DNA from: an uncultured Cohaesibacter sp.
GTDB taxonomy: Bacteria; Pseudomonadota; Alphaproteobacteria; Rhizobiales; Cohaesibacteraceae
Reading direction: 5' to 3'
DNA length: 64,000 nt
Assembly: GCF_963666525.1 (NCBI RefSeq)
Contig: NZ_OY762905.1
Coordinates: 1-64,000, forward strand
Below, in pieces: positions 1 through 9,496 of the stretch. The stretch's first letter is position 1. Each line of letters opens with the position of its first letter. The notes beneath the pieces were generated by a model. The model was not told the DNA's origin and did no database searches. It saw nothing but the letters and a program-made list of their open reading frames with translations. Both the position numbers and the translations under genes were made by a program.

Positions 1-157
1 GCAGAATGCCCGACGCCTGAGAGACCTTATCGATCGGATTTTCGGAAAAGGCATAGTGGGACCAGACCGCGAAGTCGGCCTGGGTGAGCACGTCAGCCCA
101 TTGCGGCGTATCAAAGCCAAGATCAGTCGAGGTGAAAATCAGAGCGTGCTTGGCCAT
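1..157 (-). CDS. Partial CDS, N-terminal 52 residues of an unrecognised protein
   Basis: An open frame begins at an ATG at 157 (reverse strand) and runs off the left edge without a stop. The visible N-terminus begins MAKHALIFTSTDLGF and is rich in hydrophobic and aromatic residues. An AAGG ribosome-binding sequence lies 7 bases before the ATG, which supports this start. It sits 65 bp downstream of the AMP-forming ligase gene on the same strand, so the two may be co-transcribed. I do not recognise the family from 52 residues, and no function is proposed. Confidence 0.6.
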   Translation of the reverse strand, partial: MAKHALIFTSTDLGFDTPQWADVLTQADFAVWSHYAFSENPIDKVSQASGIL

Positions 158-222
158 TCGGCTGCCTTGTGCCTTCTAATACGGAGAGGAGTGCGCGAAG
201 GCTAGCCCCGCGAAATCAGACC

Positions 223-1929
223 TCAAGCAACATTTGCGACCTGACTGGCTTCCAGCAGGCTTTCCCGCATGACCTTGCCATTGGTCCGGCGAGGAATGGC
301 TTCAACGAATATAACATCACGGGGCCATTTCATACTCGAAACGCGTTTGGCCTCAAGATAGGCATAAAACTCTTCGCGCGCGGTCTCCTTGTCATCGCAG
401 ACAAGAGCCGCCATCAGATGAGCTGTCCCGCTATCCTCGGCCGGCACGACGAAAGCGGCGGCATCTGAGACGGCGATGCAGGCGCGATAAAGCGCATCAA
501 GGTCTTCTCCGCGCTCTGCAAACCCGCCAAACGCCAGCACGTCAACCAGATCGCCAAGCGGGCGGAAGAGGGCGCGTTGATCACCATGTTCCTCGGTCAC
601 CAGATGGCAGCCGATCTCGGTATGAATGAAGCCATCATCCGTGGCCCGCAGCGGCACGCCTTCTACCGCTCCGGCCAGAGGGAAAGCGCAATCAGGCAGC
701 ATTGCACTCTTGATGCACAACTCCCCGCCAATGATCCCAGCGTCTCCCTTGGCCCTTGCTTCTTCCATGCCGTAGAGAAAGGTCTCCATATAGACCTGAG
801 AAGGGTCTCTCAACGAATTGATGGCACCAAGCGGCACAGACCCGACTTCACTGGGGTGACGACGGATCTGGGAGAATAACGCCAGCTCCTTGAAGTTGGT
901 CACATCGATCAGACGGGCAGCGGTTTCATTCTCTCCAAACACGCTCTGCTCCGCATGGGCACGGTTCCACACCAGCGAAATGCTGACAAGCTGTTCGCGA
1001 ACCGACATTGGCAGCAGAGCATGGGCTTCCTCCCAAAGGGCGCCCGGCAGATAGACATGCTGGCCGCCAAATTCGGCAAGCGCATTGACGAATTTCGGCA
1101 AAGACCGGAAATTGTGAAACTGCAGCCGCGCTCCTGTTTCCAGCGCCCCGATAAGCCCGACGGCAAAACCGACAAGCCCTGACATGTGGTGAGTCACGAA
1201 CACACAGCTCTCGGCGTTAACGTCCGTCTGTTCATGGGCATAACGAGCAATCGTCAGCAACTGGTTGTGGCTGCGTCCGATCGGTCGAGCCTTCTCGCTG
1301 CCGGCAGAACTCCAGTGGATCGCAAGAATGCTGTTTGCCCCGGCTTGCAGTGCATGCTGGAACAGCGTCTCTTCATCAACCTTGTCTTCCTCGGAGAGGA
1401 TGTCACCAAGATCAATGAGGCCTTCGGGGGCATTATCGCCAATACAGAACACAAAGCGGATGGAAAACATGTCGGCTGCAACATTGCGGACACGCTCAGC
1501 GACGGGCTCGTTTTCATAGTGTGAACAGCAGACAATTGCCTTGGCGCCAACCTGTTCGAGCTTTTCTCTGAGGTCGGCCTCGCCACTGGTAAGCGGAATG
1601 GGAGCAAGAATGATCCCCATCCGGCTCGCAACAAGCGTCAGCACGGCGGCATCGGCACTCGGCGGCACCAGCATCGCCACAACGGTATCGCTTTTCATTC
1701 CAATGCCGGTCAGGAACTCGCAAAGGGCGACCACGCGCCGCCATGTCCTGATGAAAGACAGGCACTGGGGCCGACGACCACTGACGGAATGCAGCGACTG
1801 ATCATCAACCAGCGCCAGCTCGTCCGGTCTCTGTTCCGCATGCCGCGCAAAAACCAGATCTACACGATCTTCCCCCCAGAGGCCTGATGAAGAATAGAAT
1901 TCGATTTGTTCAGGGGTGGAGAGGAGCAT
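223..1929 (-). CDS. Divergent AMP-dependent synthetase/ligase (ANL superfamily)
   Basis: A 568-residue protein related to acyl-CoA synthetases, which activate carboxylates as acyl-adenylates. The C-terminal A10 motif RRTNGKVMR, with the adenylation lysine at about residue 552, is well preserved, and an A8-like PLGDLVDVLAFGG precedes it. The ATP-binding P-loop is unusual: where SSGTTGxPK is expected, near residue 205, the protein reads SSAGSEKAR, losing the usual Gly-Thr-Thr-Gly. The start at 1929 is chosen over upstream in-frame codons because AAGAGG lies 7 bases before it. The neighbours give no substrate clue. It may be a specialised ligase or a weakly active paralogue; superfamily membership is fairly secure, the substrate unknown. 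Confidence 0.75.
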   Translation of the reverse strand: MLLSTPEQIEFYSSSGLWGEDRVDLVFARHAEQRPDELALVDDQSLHSVSGRRPQCLSFIRTWRRVVALCEFLTGIGMKSDTVVAMLVPPSADAAVLTLVASRMGIILAPIPLTSGEADLREKLEQVGAKAIVCCSHYENEPVAERVRNVAADMFSIRFVFCIGDNAPEGLIDLGDILSEEDKVDEETLFQHALQAGANSILAIHWSSAGSEKARPIGRSHNQLLTIARYAHEQTDVNAESCVFVTHHMSGLVGFAVGLIGALETGARLQFHNFRSLPKFVNALAEFGGQHVYLPGALWEEAHALLPMSVREQLVSISLVWNRAHAEQSVFGENETAARLIDVTNFKELALFSQIRRHPSEVGSVPLGAINSLRDPSQVYMETFLYGMEEARAKGDAGIIGGELCIKSAMLPDCAFPLAGAVEGVPLRATDDGFIHTEIGCHLVTEEHGDQRALFRPLGDLVDVLAFGGFAERGEDLDALYRACIAVSDAAAFVVPAEDSGTAHLMAALVCDDKETAREEFYAYLEAKRVSSMKWPRDVIFVEAIPRRTNGKVMRESLLEASQVANVA

Positions 1930-2001
1930 ACGAGACCTCTTGCTCAGTGAAACACACGTAGAACTTTGAGCAAGTGTAGCTGATTCCGATAGGATCAAGA
2001 C

Positions 2002-2018
2002 AGCCCCCAACGGGGGCT
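2002..2018 (-). terminator. GC-rich hairpin downstream of the YejA-like gene
   Basis: AGCCCCC and GGGGGCT form a perfect 7-bp stem around a 3-base loop, 50 bp past the stop of the minus-strand binding-protein gene. It is not followed by a strong T run on the minus strand, so it is either a weak terminator or an mRNA-stabilising hairpin. Confidence 0.45.
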
Positions 2019-2067
2019 ATCATATCGTTTCCGTTGTTTTCTCAAGAAAAACTGCGTTTTTTGAATG

Positions 2068-3954
2068 TTATTCCCCACCATACCAGAAGACGGTGGGGCG
2101 ATATCCGGCCATAGGCCGCCCTTTGGCTTCCGTTTCCGGGTAGCGAATCCGCTTCCACATGCCGACCCATTGTTCGCCCTTGTGAAACAGCGGCACCACA
2201 TAGAAGCCATTGATGAGGGTACGATCATAGGCCCGCACGGCGGCCGTGAAATCTTCGAGGCTACGTGCGGCAAGCAGCGCATTGATCATCGCATCAACCG
2301 CAGGATCATTCGCCCCAGCCTGGTTGAACCAGCCATCGACGTCTCGCTGCGAAGACTCCCAGCGGGATTTCTGCTCGTTGCCGGGCGACAGCGACGCGCT
2401 CCACGACATTTTCATCATGTCGAAGTCCATCGTTTTGCGTCGTTCCCAATATTGGGCCGAGTCGACGGTACGGATTTCCATCTTGATGCCAAGACGCTCC
2501 AGCACCCGGGCGTAGACGAGGGCGAGGCGTTCCTCTTCCTTGGTGGTCGAGAGAAACTCGAAGACAAACGGTGCGCCAGTCGCCTCGTTCACCATGATCC
2601 CGTCCTTCAGGCTGTAACCTTCACCAGCAAGGTCTGAGAGGGCTGCCTTCATCAACTTTCGCATCTCGCCATTGTTGGCAGCGGAAACCGGCTGATAGCT
2701 TCCATCGAGAATATTTGTATCGATCGTATCGAGATAGGGGGCCAACAGCGCTTTTTCCCGCTCGCTTGCAGGTTCCCCCAGCGACGAGAGAGAAGAATTC
2801 TGGAAATAGCTGCCAGAGCGTTGGAACAGGCCATGGTAGAGGTTCTTGTTCACCCATTCGAAATCGAACAACGTGGCCAGTGTTCGCCGCACGACACGGT
2901 TCTGGAAAACCGGCTTGCGGGTATTGAAGACAAAGCCTGACATGCCGGTTGGCAGGTTCGAGCTGAAGACCTTCTTTTCGACCTTTCCGTCCCTTATCGC
3001 ATTGAAATCATACTGGTCAGCCCAGCGGGCAGGGTCGGATTCCGGCTGTATGTCGAACTGCCCCTTCTTGAAGGCCTCGAACATCGCGGTTCCGTCCCGA
3101 TAATACTCGATGCTGATCTGATCGAAATTATCCTGCCCGACCTTGATAGGCAGATCCTTGGCCCAGTAATCGGGGTTCCGCTTGAGCACGATCTTTGATC
3201 CGGCGTCGACCTGAGCGATCAGATAGGGCCCGGAGCCAATGAACTGATACATGCCGGACTTGGCGAAATTCTCGGGATCGATGGCATGTTTGGGCAGCAC
3301 AGGCATCATGCCGATCAGTAGCGGCAATTCGCGGTCATCACCATTCTCGAAGACAAACCGAATCTGTCCCGGCCCGGGTTCCTCAATGGCGACAATCCGC
3401 TTGATCTGGCTCTTGTAGGACGGACGGCCGTGCTCCTCGAGCAACTTGAGTGTGAATTTCACGTCGTCCACAGTGATTGGCTGCCCGTCGGAAAAACGCG
3501 CTTCATCGCGAATTTTGAAGGTTATCGATGACCGGTCCTCCGGCATATCAGCCCATTCGGCTATCAGTCCATAAAGCGAAAAGGCTTCGTCCGCGCTGCG
3601 CGCCATCAGAGGCTCATAGACATTGTAGCCGTAATCGACATCCCAGAGGCCACGCGGAGCCACCCCCTTGAGAAGAAACGGGTTAAGGCTGTCAAAGCTG
3701 CCCTGACTGGCATAGGTGATTTGACCTCCCTTTGGAGCATCGGGATTCACATAGTCCAGATATTTGAAATCTTTCGGATATTTTGGATCACCATGCATGG
3801 CTATGCCATGCGCTGGTGCCGCATGGGCAACAGTCGACAGAACGGGGGAGACCAGCAGCATGGAACAGGTCAGAACCGGCAGCACAGCCTTTTTGACGAA
3901 AGCCCCCCGAACGGGTAACTGAGAAAGGGAGTGGCGCAAATATCGAAAAAACAT
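2068..3954 (-). CDS. yejA: YejA-like extracellular solute-binding protein, family 5
   Basis: A 628-residue periplasmic binding protein of the oligopeptide/microcin-C-type ABC importers. Residues 1-45 form a Sec signal peptide ending at AHA-APAHG, followed by HGIAMHGDPKYPKDF and NPDAPKGGQI, which are hallmarks of the YejA branch. Domain length matches family 5 proteins (about 600 residues). The start has AGAGGAA about 8 bases upstream. No yejBEF permease or ATPase genes lie beside it here, so it is an orphan in this window or its partners lie elsewhere. The natural ligand is probably a peptide, but the sequence does not show which. Confidence 0.92.
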   Translation of the reverse strand: MFFRYLRHSLSQLPVRGAFVKKAVLPVLTCSMLLVSPVLSTVAHAAPAHGIAMHGDPKYPKDFKYLDYVNPDAPKGGQITYASQGSFDSLNPFLLKGVAPRGLWDVDYGYNVYEPLMARSADEAFSLYGLIAEWADMPEDRSSITFKIRDEARFSDGQPITVDDVKFTLKLLEEHGRPSYKSQIKRIVAIEEPGPGQIRFVFENGDDRELPLLIGMMPVLPKHAIDPENFAKSGMYQFIGSGPYLIAQVDAGSKIVLKRNPDYWAKDLPIKVGQDNFDQISIEYYRDGTAMFEAFKKGQFDIQPESDPARWADQYDFNAIRDGKVEKKVFSSNLPTGMSGFVFNTRKPVFQNRVVRRTLATLFDFEWVNKNLYHGLFQRSGSYFQNSSLSSLGEPASEREKALLAPYLDTIDTNILDGSYQPVSAANNGEMRKLMKAALSDLAGEGYSLKDGIMVNEATGAPFVFEFLSTTKEEERLALVYARVLERLGIKMEIRTVDSAQYWERRKTMDFDMMKMSWSASLSPGNEQKSRWESSQRDVDGWFNQAGANDPAVDAMINALLAARSLEDFTAAVRAYDRTLINGFYVVPLFHKGEQWVGMWKRIRYPETEAKGRPMAGYRPTVFWYGGE

Positions 3955-4330
3955 GGTTCATTTCCTCTGTCGCAAACGCAATGCCGACCCGGGATCGAAA
4001 TGAATCAGTCCCGCCTGGCCAATCTATCATATGCAGGAAAACGGCCGCAGCATGATTCTGCCACTGGCATTTTGATGCGACAGCTTGTAGAAGAAATAGC
4101 GTTTAGTCACTATTCTGCCCAATTCATTGTGAATGAAGAGACTAGTTTTGGATTCATGACTGCCGCCGAATTGCATCGATATCCCGCTCTTGGCATAGAA
4201 GCCGTAAAAAGAGCTGAAGCGATTCTGCCAGTTCGGTGTCAGTCAAAACGATCTGATGTCGCAAGGATCGACATATTGAACGGGAACTTCGCCTTCCTGC
4301 AGTAACGGAACAAAATCGGGATTCTAATTA
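3955..4330. other. Intergenic region, divergent promoters of yejA-like and ialB-like genes
   Basis: A stretch of 376 bp between divergently transcribed genes. It is more AT-rich than its flanks and must contain both promoters. An open frame reading rightward across part of it overlaps the yejA start and has no recognisable protein features, so I do not call it. I see no RNA gene or strong hairpin here. Confidence 0.5.
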
Positions 4331-4984
4331 ATGGTCATGTTTGACAGGGCTTCCAAACTCATAAAGCCAGTTGCCACGGCTGCTTTCGCACTCGCAGCTG
4401 TTGCATTTCTCGCACCGGTGCAGAGCGCCAGCGCCCAGCAGCAGGCAGCTGATGCCAATGCAAATGCCAACGCCCCGCGATGGATGAAATTCTGCAGCGA
4501 GGACGCCAAGACCAAGAAACAGCTCTGCGCCATCACGCAGGAACTCAAAGCCGAGACCGGCCAGTTCCTGGCTTCCATTTCGCTGCGCGAACTGGAAGGG
4601 GCAAAACGCAAGGCTCTTGTCATTGCGATCACCCCGGGCATGCTGCTGCGCCACGGCCTGACGCTTCAGATCGACAAGGGCAAACAGACCAAGGGCACAT
4701 TCTCGATTTGCTTCCCGAACGCCTGCTTCTCGGACGTTGCCGTGGATGACACCTTTGTTGACCAGATGAAGAAGGGTGGCACCATTTCTGTCACCGCGCT
4801 CAACCAGCAGGCTCAGCCGGTGCGCTTCGATCTGTCCCTCAACGGCTTTACCTCCAGCTATGACGGCGATCCGATCGACCTCAAGAAGGCAGCTGAAGAA
4901 CAGCAGAAACTGCAGGATCTGCTGCGCAAGCGCGCTGAAGAGCAGCGCCAAAAGCTTCTTGAACAGAAACAGAAGACCGAATAG
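4331..4984 (+). CDS. ialB: IalB family protein (invasion-associated locus B)
   Basis: A 217-residue exported protein. Residues 1-35 are a signal peptide with a hydrophobic core ending near SASA-QQ. The middle shows the IalB pattern: W-x-K-x-C near residue 51, a second Cys in KKQLCAI, and the Cys pair in SICFPNACFSD that forms a conserved disulfide. The last 40 residues are a highly charged helix (EEQQKLQDLLRKRAEEQ) that probably forms a coiled coil. IalB proteins are periplasmic and of uncertain biochemical role; in Bartonella the founding member aids erythrocyte entry, but free-living alphaproteobacteria carry many copies. A second in-frame ATG at 4337 is an equally plausible start, since neither has a clear ribosome-binding sequence. 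Confidence 0.88.
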   Translation: MVMFDRASKLIKPVATAAFALAAVAFLAPVQSASAQQQAADANANANAPRWMKFCSEDAKTKKQLCAITQELKAETGQFLASISLRELEGAKRKALVIAITPGMLLRHGLTLQIDKGKQTKGTFSICFPNACFSDVAVDDTFVDQMKKGGTISVTALNQQAQPVRFDLSLNGFTSSYDGDPIDLKKAAEEQQKLQDLLRKRAEEQRQKLLEQKQKTE

Positions 4985-5011
4985 TCCGGTCCTCCGTTCT
5001 GGAGACAAAAC

Positions 5012-5047
5012 AAAACCGCGATCCGATTGCTCGGGTCGCGGTTTTTT
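5012..5047 (+). terminator. Rho-independent terminator after ialB
   Basis: A 15-bp stem (left arm 5012-5026, right arm 5031-5045) with a single G-U wobble, a 4-base loop and a run of six T. It is 28 bp past the ialB stop. The A run on the other arm means it could also stop leftward transcription from hspQ. Confidence 0.93.
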
Positions 5048-5092
5048 GTATTCGATCCATTATCGACAAACAGCGTCGACAAGACCGTGTGA

Positions 5093-5425
5093 TCAGTTGA
5101 CCAGATCGTCTTCAGGCATATAGACGCCTTCCTTCATGCCCTTGAAGAGCTGACGAACCTGCGGGTGCCGGATGGGCTCGCCAGAGCTGTCCTTGAGCAG
5201 ATTCTGCTCGGAGACATAGGCGACATACTCGGTTTCGTCATTTTCGGCAAAGATATGATAGAAGGGTTGATCCCTGCGTGGACGCACGTCCTCAGGAATG
5301 GAATCATACCATTCCTCGGAATTGGCAAACTCCGGATCCACGTCAAAGACGACGCCACGGAAAGAATAGACCCGATGGCGCACGACCTGACCGATCTGAA
5401 ATTTTGCGGTTTTCATTTCCGCCAT
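5093..5425 (-). CDS. hspQ: Heat shock protein HspQ (hemimethylated-DNA-binding/YccV family)
   Basis: A 110-residue protein matching the whole HspQ family (about 105 residues). It contains the conserved core FQIGQVVRHRVYSFRGVVFDVDPEF, here described as residues 7-31, followed by PFYHIFAEND and YVSEQNLL. In enterobacteria HspQ is a heat-shock protein that binds hemimethylated oriC DNA and acts as a specificity enhancer for Lon protease. The frame extends 23 codons further upstream, but the start at 5425 fits family length and has GGAG 8 bases before it. ATGs at 5440 and 5416 are alternatives. It is monocistronic and convergent with ialB. Confidence 0.93.
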   Translation of the reverse strand: MAEMKTAKFQIGQVVRHRVYSFRGVVFDVDPEFANSEEWYDSIPEDVRPRRDQPFYHIFAENDETEYVAYVSEQNLLKDSSGEPIRHPQVRQLFKGMKEGVYMPEDDLVN

Positions 5426-5577
5426 GAGACCAGGCTCCATTGTTTCTTTTATTCGCCTCGCAAAATAGGCTCTTAGCATTAACCTAGCATACATATTGCC
5501 GCAGGCGCTATGAACATTCTTTTGATCAGCTCGTCGGAAAACGAAGCTCAGTACACATCACAGACAGAACGACAAGT

Positions 5578-5610
5578 CAACAAGGGCCACGACCTGTCTG
5601 GCCCTTGTTG
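5578..5610 (-). terminator. Strong hairpin downstream of the malyl-CoA lyase gene
   Basis: CAACAAGGGCCA and its exact complement form a perfect 12-bp stem with a 9-base loop, 115 bp past the minus-strand mcl-like stop and upstream of hspQ. The T tract is short on either strand, so termination strength is uncertain. The 300 bp between hspQ and the lyase gene hold nothing else I can identify. Confidence 0.6.
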
Positions 5611-5725
5611 CGTATTTTGAAGAGTTTGAGACTCAAATTCCGACAAAATCGCCGAAAATTGCCAATCCCCCGCTCGGCAGCAGGCCGCAATGGGGTAGAT
5701 CCAGTGCGATTGATTGGTCGCCGTT

Positions 5726-6772
5726 CTAGTCATTCAAACCGTAAAGCGCTCCCATATCAGGGTCCTTGTCGGCTACCTGTCTAGCCAGATCGACGATCAC
5801 CTTGGCCTGCTTCCAGGTCGCGTCGTCCTGCATCTTGCCGTCGATCATTACGGCTCCGGTACCATCCGGCATGGCTTCCAGAATGCGCACGGCCATCTTG
5901 ACTTCGTCGACGTCCGGGCTGAAGACGCGCTTGGCGATGGCGACCTGAGACGGATGCAGCGTCCAAGTTCCAAGACACCCTTGCAGGAAGCTGTTGCGGA
6001 ACTGGGCTTCGCAGGCATCCGGATCGGCAAAATCACCGAACGGACCGTAGAAGGCCTTGAGGCCATAGGTCATACAGGCATCCACCATCTTGGCCATCGT
6101 GTAGTGCCAGAGGTCCTGCTGATAATAGGCACGCTCCTTGCCTTCCTCGATGTCGGCCAGAACCCGGTAGCCCGGATGACCACCGCCAACGCGGGTGGTC
6201 TTCATGCCACGGGAGGCTGCAAGGTCGGCCGGTCCGAGCGAAATGCCATGCATGCGCGGCGACGCGGCACAGATGTCCTCGACATTGGCCACCCCTTCCG
6301 CGGTTTCCAGAATGGCGTGGATGAGGATCGGCTTTTCCACTCCATGTTTGGCTTCCAGCTGGGCCAGCAGTTGGTCGAGATAATGAATGTCCCAGGCACC
6401 TTCCACCTTGGGCAGCATGATCACATCGAGCTTGTTGCCAACCGAGGAGACGATGTCGATGACATCATCAAGAAACCATGGCGAGTTGAGGCAATTGACG
6501 CGGGTCCACAACCCGGTTGACCCGAAGTCATTGTCGCGCGCCATCTGGATGAAACCGGCGCGGGCCTCTTCCTTCTTGTCGGCGGGAATCGCGTCTTCGA
6601 GATTGCCGAGGATCACATCAACAGACTTGATCAGATCAGGAATCTTGGCTCGCATCTTTTCAATATGTGGCGGCACGAAATGAATCATGCGCTCGACGCG
6701 AACCGGCAATTCGCGATAGGGGACTGGCGCTCCAATAGCCAATGGCTTGTAGAATGCACGCGGCGTTTTCAT
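5726..6772 (-). CDS. mcl: L-malyl-CoA/beta-methylmalyl-CoA lyase (HpcH/HpaI/CitE family)
   Basis: A 348-residue TIM-barrel lyase that reversibly cleaves malyl-CoA to acetyl-CoA and glyoxylate, and related CoA esters. The sequence shows [11 protein letters not shown] with the metal-binding acidic residues near position 57, [33 protein letters not shown] with the catalytic Glu, and [15 protein letters not shown], all typical of the malyl-CoA lyase branch rather than CitE. Length is close to characterised Mcl proteins (about 320). The frame is open further upstream, but GGGAGAGAG just before the ATG at 6772 fixes the start. It could serve the ethylmalonyl-CoA pathway, the serine cycle or glyoxylate disposal; no partner gene is in the window. 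Confidence 0.9.
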   Translation of the reverse strand: MKTPRAFYKPLAIGAPVPYRELPVRVERMIHFVPPHIEKMRAKIPDLIKSVDVILGNLEDAIPADKKEEARAGFIQMARDNDFGSTGLWTRVNCLNSPWFLDDVIDIVSSVGNKLDVIMLPKVEGAWDIHYLDQLLAQLEAKHGVEKPILIHAILETAEGVANVEDICAASPRMHGISLGPADLAASRGMKTTRVGGGHPGYRVLADIEEGKERAYYQQDLWHYTMAKMVDACMTYGLKAFYGPFGDFADPDACEAQFRNSFLQGCLGTWTLHPSQVAIAKRVFSPDVDEVKMAVRILEAMPDGTGAVMIDGKMQDDATWKQAKVIVDLARQVADKDPDMGALYGLND

Positions 6773-6968
6773 CGTCTCTCTCCCGTTCCTAGCACCGCCA
6801 GCTCCGACGCGCAGAATGCCCTTGCAGGGCCTCATGTCAGATAGCGGTGCACTCCTTCCTTGGCCTATTTGCACCGCAAAATTGCTGCAGTGCAATAAGA
6901 CTGTAGGGGAAGATACGGAAGGGGTAGAAGAACGGGCGTTATGGTCGGCAAAACGGCAAGTGAAGCGG

Positions 6969-7841
6969 CTAGCCCCAACGGCGATGCGCCCACATCCATT
7001 GGTCCGGCGCCTGCCGGATCCAGGCTTCGAACTGCGTCTGTTCGGCGAGGGTCGCCTTGAGGATGTCGTCCTCGATATCGTCCGTCTGGGGCATGGGAAT
7101 GATTTCCGCCTGCACCTCGAAATGGATGTCCCTTATCCGGCGAATGCGCAACCCGATCAGCGGTGCTCCCTTCTTGCGTGCCAGACGGGCAGGGAAGGTG
7201 TTGGTCGGTGCCGGGCGTCCAAAAAAGTCGATGCTACTCCCGCGCACATCTCTCAGATCTCCCATGATCGCCACGGCCTTGCCTCCATGGACGGAGGTGA
7301 GCGCTTTCATGCCGGCCCGGTCGCCCTTGACAAACACGCCGCCGCTGAAGGTTTCGGCACGCTTGCGGATCATGTAGTCATGCACCAGCGGGTTCTTGAG
7401 TTTCTGCATCACCACTGAGCAGTCAAATCCATTGTGCGAGGAAATCGCACCGCCGAGTTCCCAATTGCCCGAATGCAGCGAAACAATCACACCGCCGGAT
7501 TTCTTGATTTCCTCAACTACCTCACGATAATTTTTCGGCTCTGTGATCAACTCGTCCATCCGCGCCACGAACCGGTCAGCCAGCACGCTCTCGGCAAATG
7601 TTCGCCCGAGATTCTCCCACATGCGGAGCGTTATGGCATGAAGCTCACTGTCGCTTTTGTCCGGAAAGGCGAGGCGGAGATGGGCCATTGCCCGCTTTTG
7701 CCGTCTGAGCCTTGGTGCGATGCTGCGCCAGATCCATCCCATGAAGGCGGACGCCACATGCAGCGGCATCAGCCGCAGAATGAAGATCACAAACATCAGC
7801 AGCGCATATTCAACCCGGTGAGCCAGCGTGACTTTTCTCAT
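6969..7841 (-). CDS. LpxL/HtrB-type lysophospholipid/lipid A acyltransferase
   Basis: A 290-residue inner-membrane acyltransferase. An N-terminal hydrophobic helix (about residues 11-34) anchors it, and the catalytic H-x4-E motif is seen as HSGNWE at 123-128, preceded by a run of beta-strand hydrophobics as in LpxL, LpxM and related enzymes. Family members transfer a fatty acyl chain to a lipid A precursor or to ornithine-type lipids. The start at 7841 has AGGGG 6 bases upstream; a TTG two codons earlier is less likely. It lies 171 bp downstream of the UbiH-type gene on the same strand. Acceptor and chain length cannot be deduced. Confidence 0.88.
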   Translation of the reverse strand: MRKVTLAHRVEYALLMFVIFILRLMPLHVASAFMGWIWRSIAPRLRRQKRAMAHLRLAFPDKSDSELHAITLRMWENLGRTFAESVLADRFVARMDELITEPKNYREVVEEIKKSGGVIVSLHSGNWELGGAISSHNGFDCSVVMQKLKNPLVHDYMIRKRAETFSGGVFVKGDRAGMKALTSVHGGKAVAIMGDLRDVRGSSIDFFGRPAPTNTFPARLARKKGAPLIGLRIRRIRDIHFEVQAEIIPMPQTDDIEDDILKATLAEQTQFEAWIRQAPDQWMWAHRRWG

Positions 7842-8012
7842 TCTCAACCCCTGCAGGCTTTACGACGCCCTTCGCTACCGCCAGTGAGCGAATCCATTTT
7901 GCGATTTTTATCCCAGGTTGCCCAAAGCGCAAAGGGGTCAAAGGTGAATGTGGAAAGAAGCCACTCTCCGAACGATCAGTTCAACGGGGACTGTCACGGC
8001 AGATGGCAGCCC

Positions 8013-9242
8013 TCAGAGCTTGGATTGATGCTTTTTCATTGCTGCGCTCGTCCAGCCAATCCGACCAGGCGCATCCAGTCCGGCCTTCATCATGAATTTG
8101 CGCAAGGTGGGCACCATATTGGCAAGCGCCAGTCCAGCAGTTCTGGCACCCTGACCAAAGGGCAGGGACGAGATAAGCGACATGTTGAGCATGTGCACAC
8201 CCGCCGTCCGCGACCAGATATCACCGCGCCGCATGCGATCATATGCAACGAGCACTTCCTCCGACCCAGGATCCTTGATGCCGTCTTCGCGAATGACATC
8301 GGCAAGGGTCGAGATATCGCGCAGGGTGAGATTCAGCCCCTGCGCCCCGATCGGTGGAAAGGCATGGGCGCTTTCGGCGATAAGCGCTGCCCGTGGGCCA
8401 TGGAATTCCTTCGCCATGACGCCAGACAGCGGAAAGATCTGAGGCGTGCTGATGACTTCGAATGCACCATAGATGGAATGAGCACGGCGTTCCAGCTCAA
8501 GTGCCAGCGCGGCAGGCTCCATGGCCTTCAGCCGCTCGGCATCATCCGCAGTGACAACGCAGACAAGGCTTGAAGTGAAGCCGTCCCGATAGGGCACCAG
8601 CGTGAAGGGCCCGGTTTTGGTGTGAAACTCGGTCGAGATATTGTTGTGCGCCGTGGAGGCGTGATGCAGATTGACCACCAGTGCCGCCTGCGGATAGGAC
8701 CACTTGCGCATCTCGATGCCAGCAGCCTCCCTGACAATCGACTTGCGACCGTCTGCGGCAATCACAAGCCGCGCGTTCCATTCGGTGCCGTCCGCCATGT
8801 CTATGTGGACACGGTCACCGCCAAGTTCGACAGCGCGGGCAAACTGCTGATCCTCGATCAGACGGCTCATCTCCAGCCCGCCAAGCGCCGAATGCAGGCA
8901 GGCCACCAGCCTATTGTTGTCAATATTATAGCCAAAGGCTTCAAGACCGATTTCCGAGCTGTCGAATTCGGTGGTCGGAGCCTTGAACAGACGTCCGGTG
9001 TCATCGACAAGACGCATGATCCGCAGCGCCTGACCCTCGGCCTTGATGGCATCCCAAAGGCCGAGGCCTTCCAGATAGGGAACCGAACTGCCGAGCAGGG
9101 CAGTCGTTCGCCCGTCAGTGCCACCATGGGCCGGGCCGATCAGTACGCAGGAAAAGCCGAGCTTGATCATCTGGATCGCAGCGACATGCCCCGCTGGTCC
9201 ACTTCCGATCACAGCAACATCGACCTGTCGACTCTGCAACAT
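8013..9242 (-). CDS. UbiH/UbiF/COQ6 family FAD-dependent hydroxylase
   Basis: A 409-residue flavoprotein monooxygenase, most likely hydroxylating the ubiquinone ring during coenzyme Q synthesis. The FAD dinucleotide fold starts at residue 7 with GSGPAG at 13-18, the DG motif (AADGRKS) is at 162-168, and the third FAD motif reads AESAHAFPPIGAQG at 289-302, where many homologues have GDAAH-HPxxGQG; the AE variant is common in alphaproteobacterial UbiH-family proteins. The start at 9242 is preceded by AAAGGGG and brings the Rossmann strand to the N-terminus as expected. Which ring position it hydroxylates is not visible. Confidence 0.87.
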   Translation of the reverse strand: MLQSRQVDVAVIGSGPAGHVAAIQMIKLGFSCVLIGPAHGGTDGRTTALLGSSVPYLEGLGLWDAIKAEGQALRIMRLVDDTGRLFKAPTTEFDSSEIGLEAFGYNIDNNRLVACLHSALGGLEMSRLIEDQQFARAVELGGDRVHIDMADGTEWNARLVIAADGRKSIVREAAGIEMRKWSYPQAALVVNLHHASTAHNNISTEFHTKTGPFTLVPYRDGFTSSLVCVVTADDAERLKAMEPAALALELERRAHSIYGAFEVISTPQIFPLSGVMAKEFHGPRAALIAESAHAFPPIGAQGLNLTLRDISTLADVIREDGIKDPGSEEVLVAYDRMRRGDIWSRTAGVHMLNMSLISSLPFGQGARTAGLALANMVPTLRKFMMKAGLDAPGRIGWTSAAMKKHQSKL

Positions 9243-9496
9243 GACAGCACCCCTTTGATGACGACCAACGGAACGCAGACCATGGCCCGCCATTCCGATT
9301 CCGTAACATTTACCCCAGACAACTTCGGGTCATAGCGCGTTCCCGGCGTTAAATCCAGATACTTTCCCGTATCGGTCCAGCCAGCTTTTGCCATTATGAC
9401 ACCATGACTAACTTGCAATCCACAACAACTACGGTTCATATGGCACCGCAAGATCACCCCCGCCAAGATCACCCATGCAATGAGGGCCGCGTCCGG

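Noticed and set aside
3931..4305. Rightward open frame of 124 codons between yejA-like and ialB-like genes
   Set aside because: It overlaps the start of the yejA-like gene, has no ribosome-binding sequence or family features, and lies where both promoters must be.
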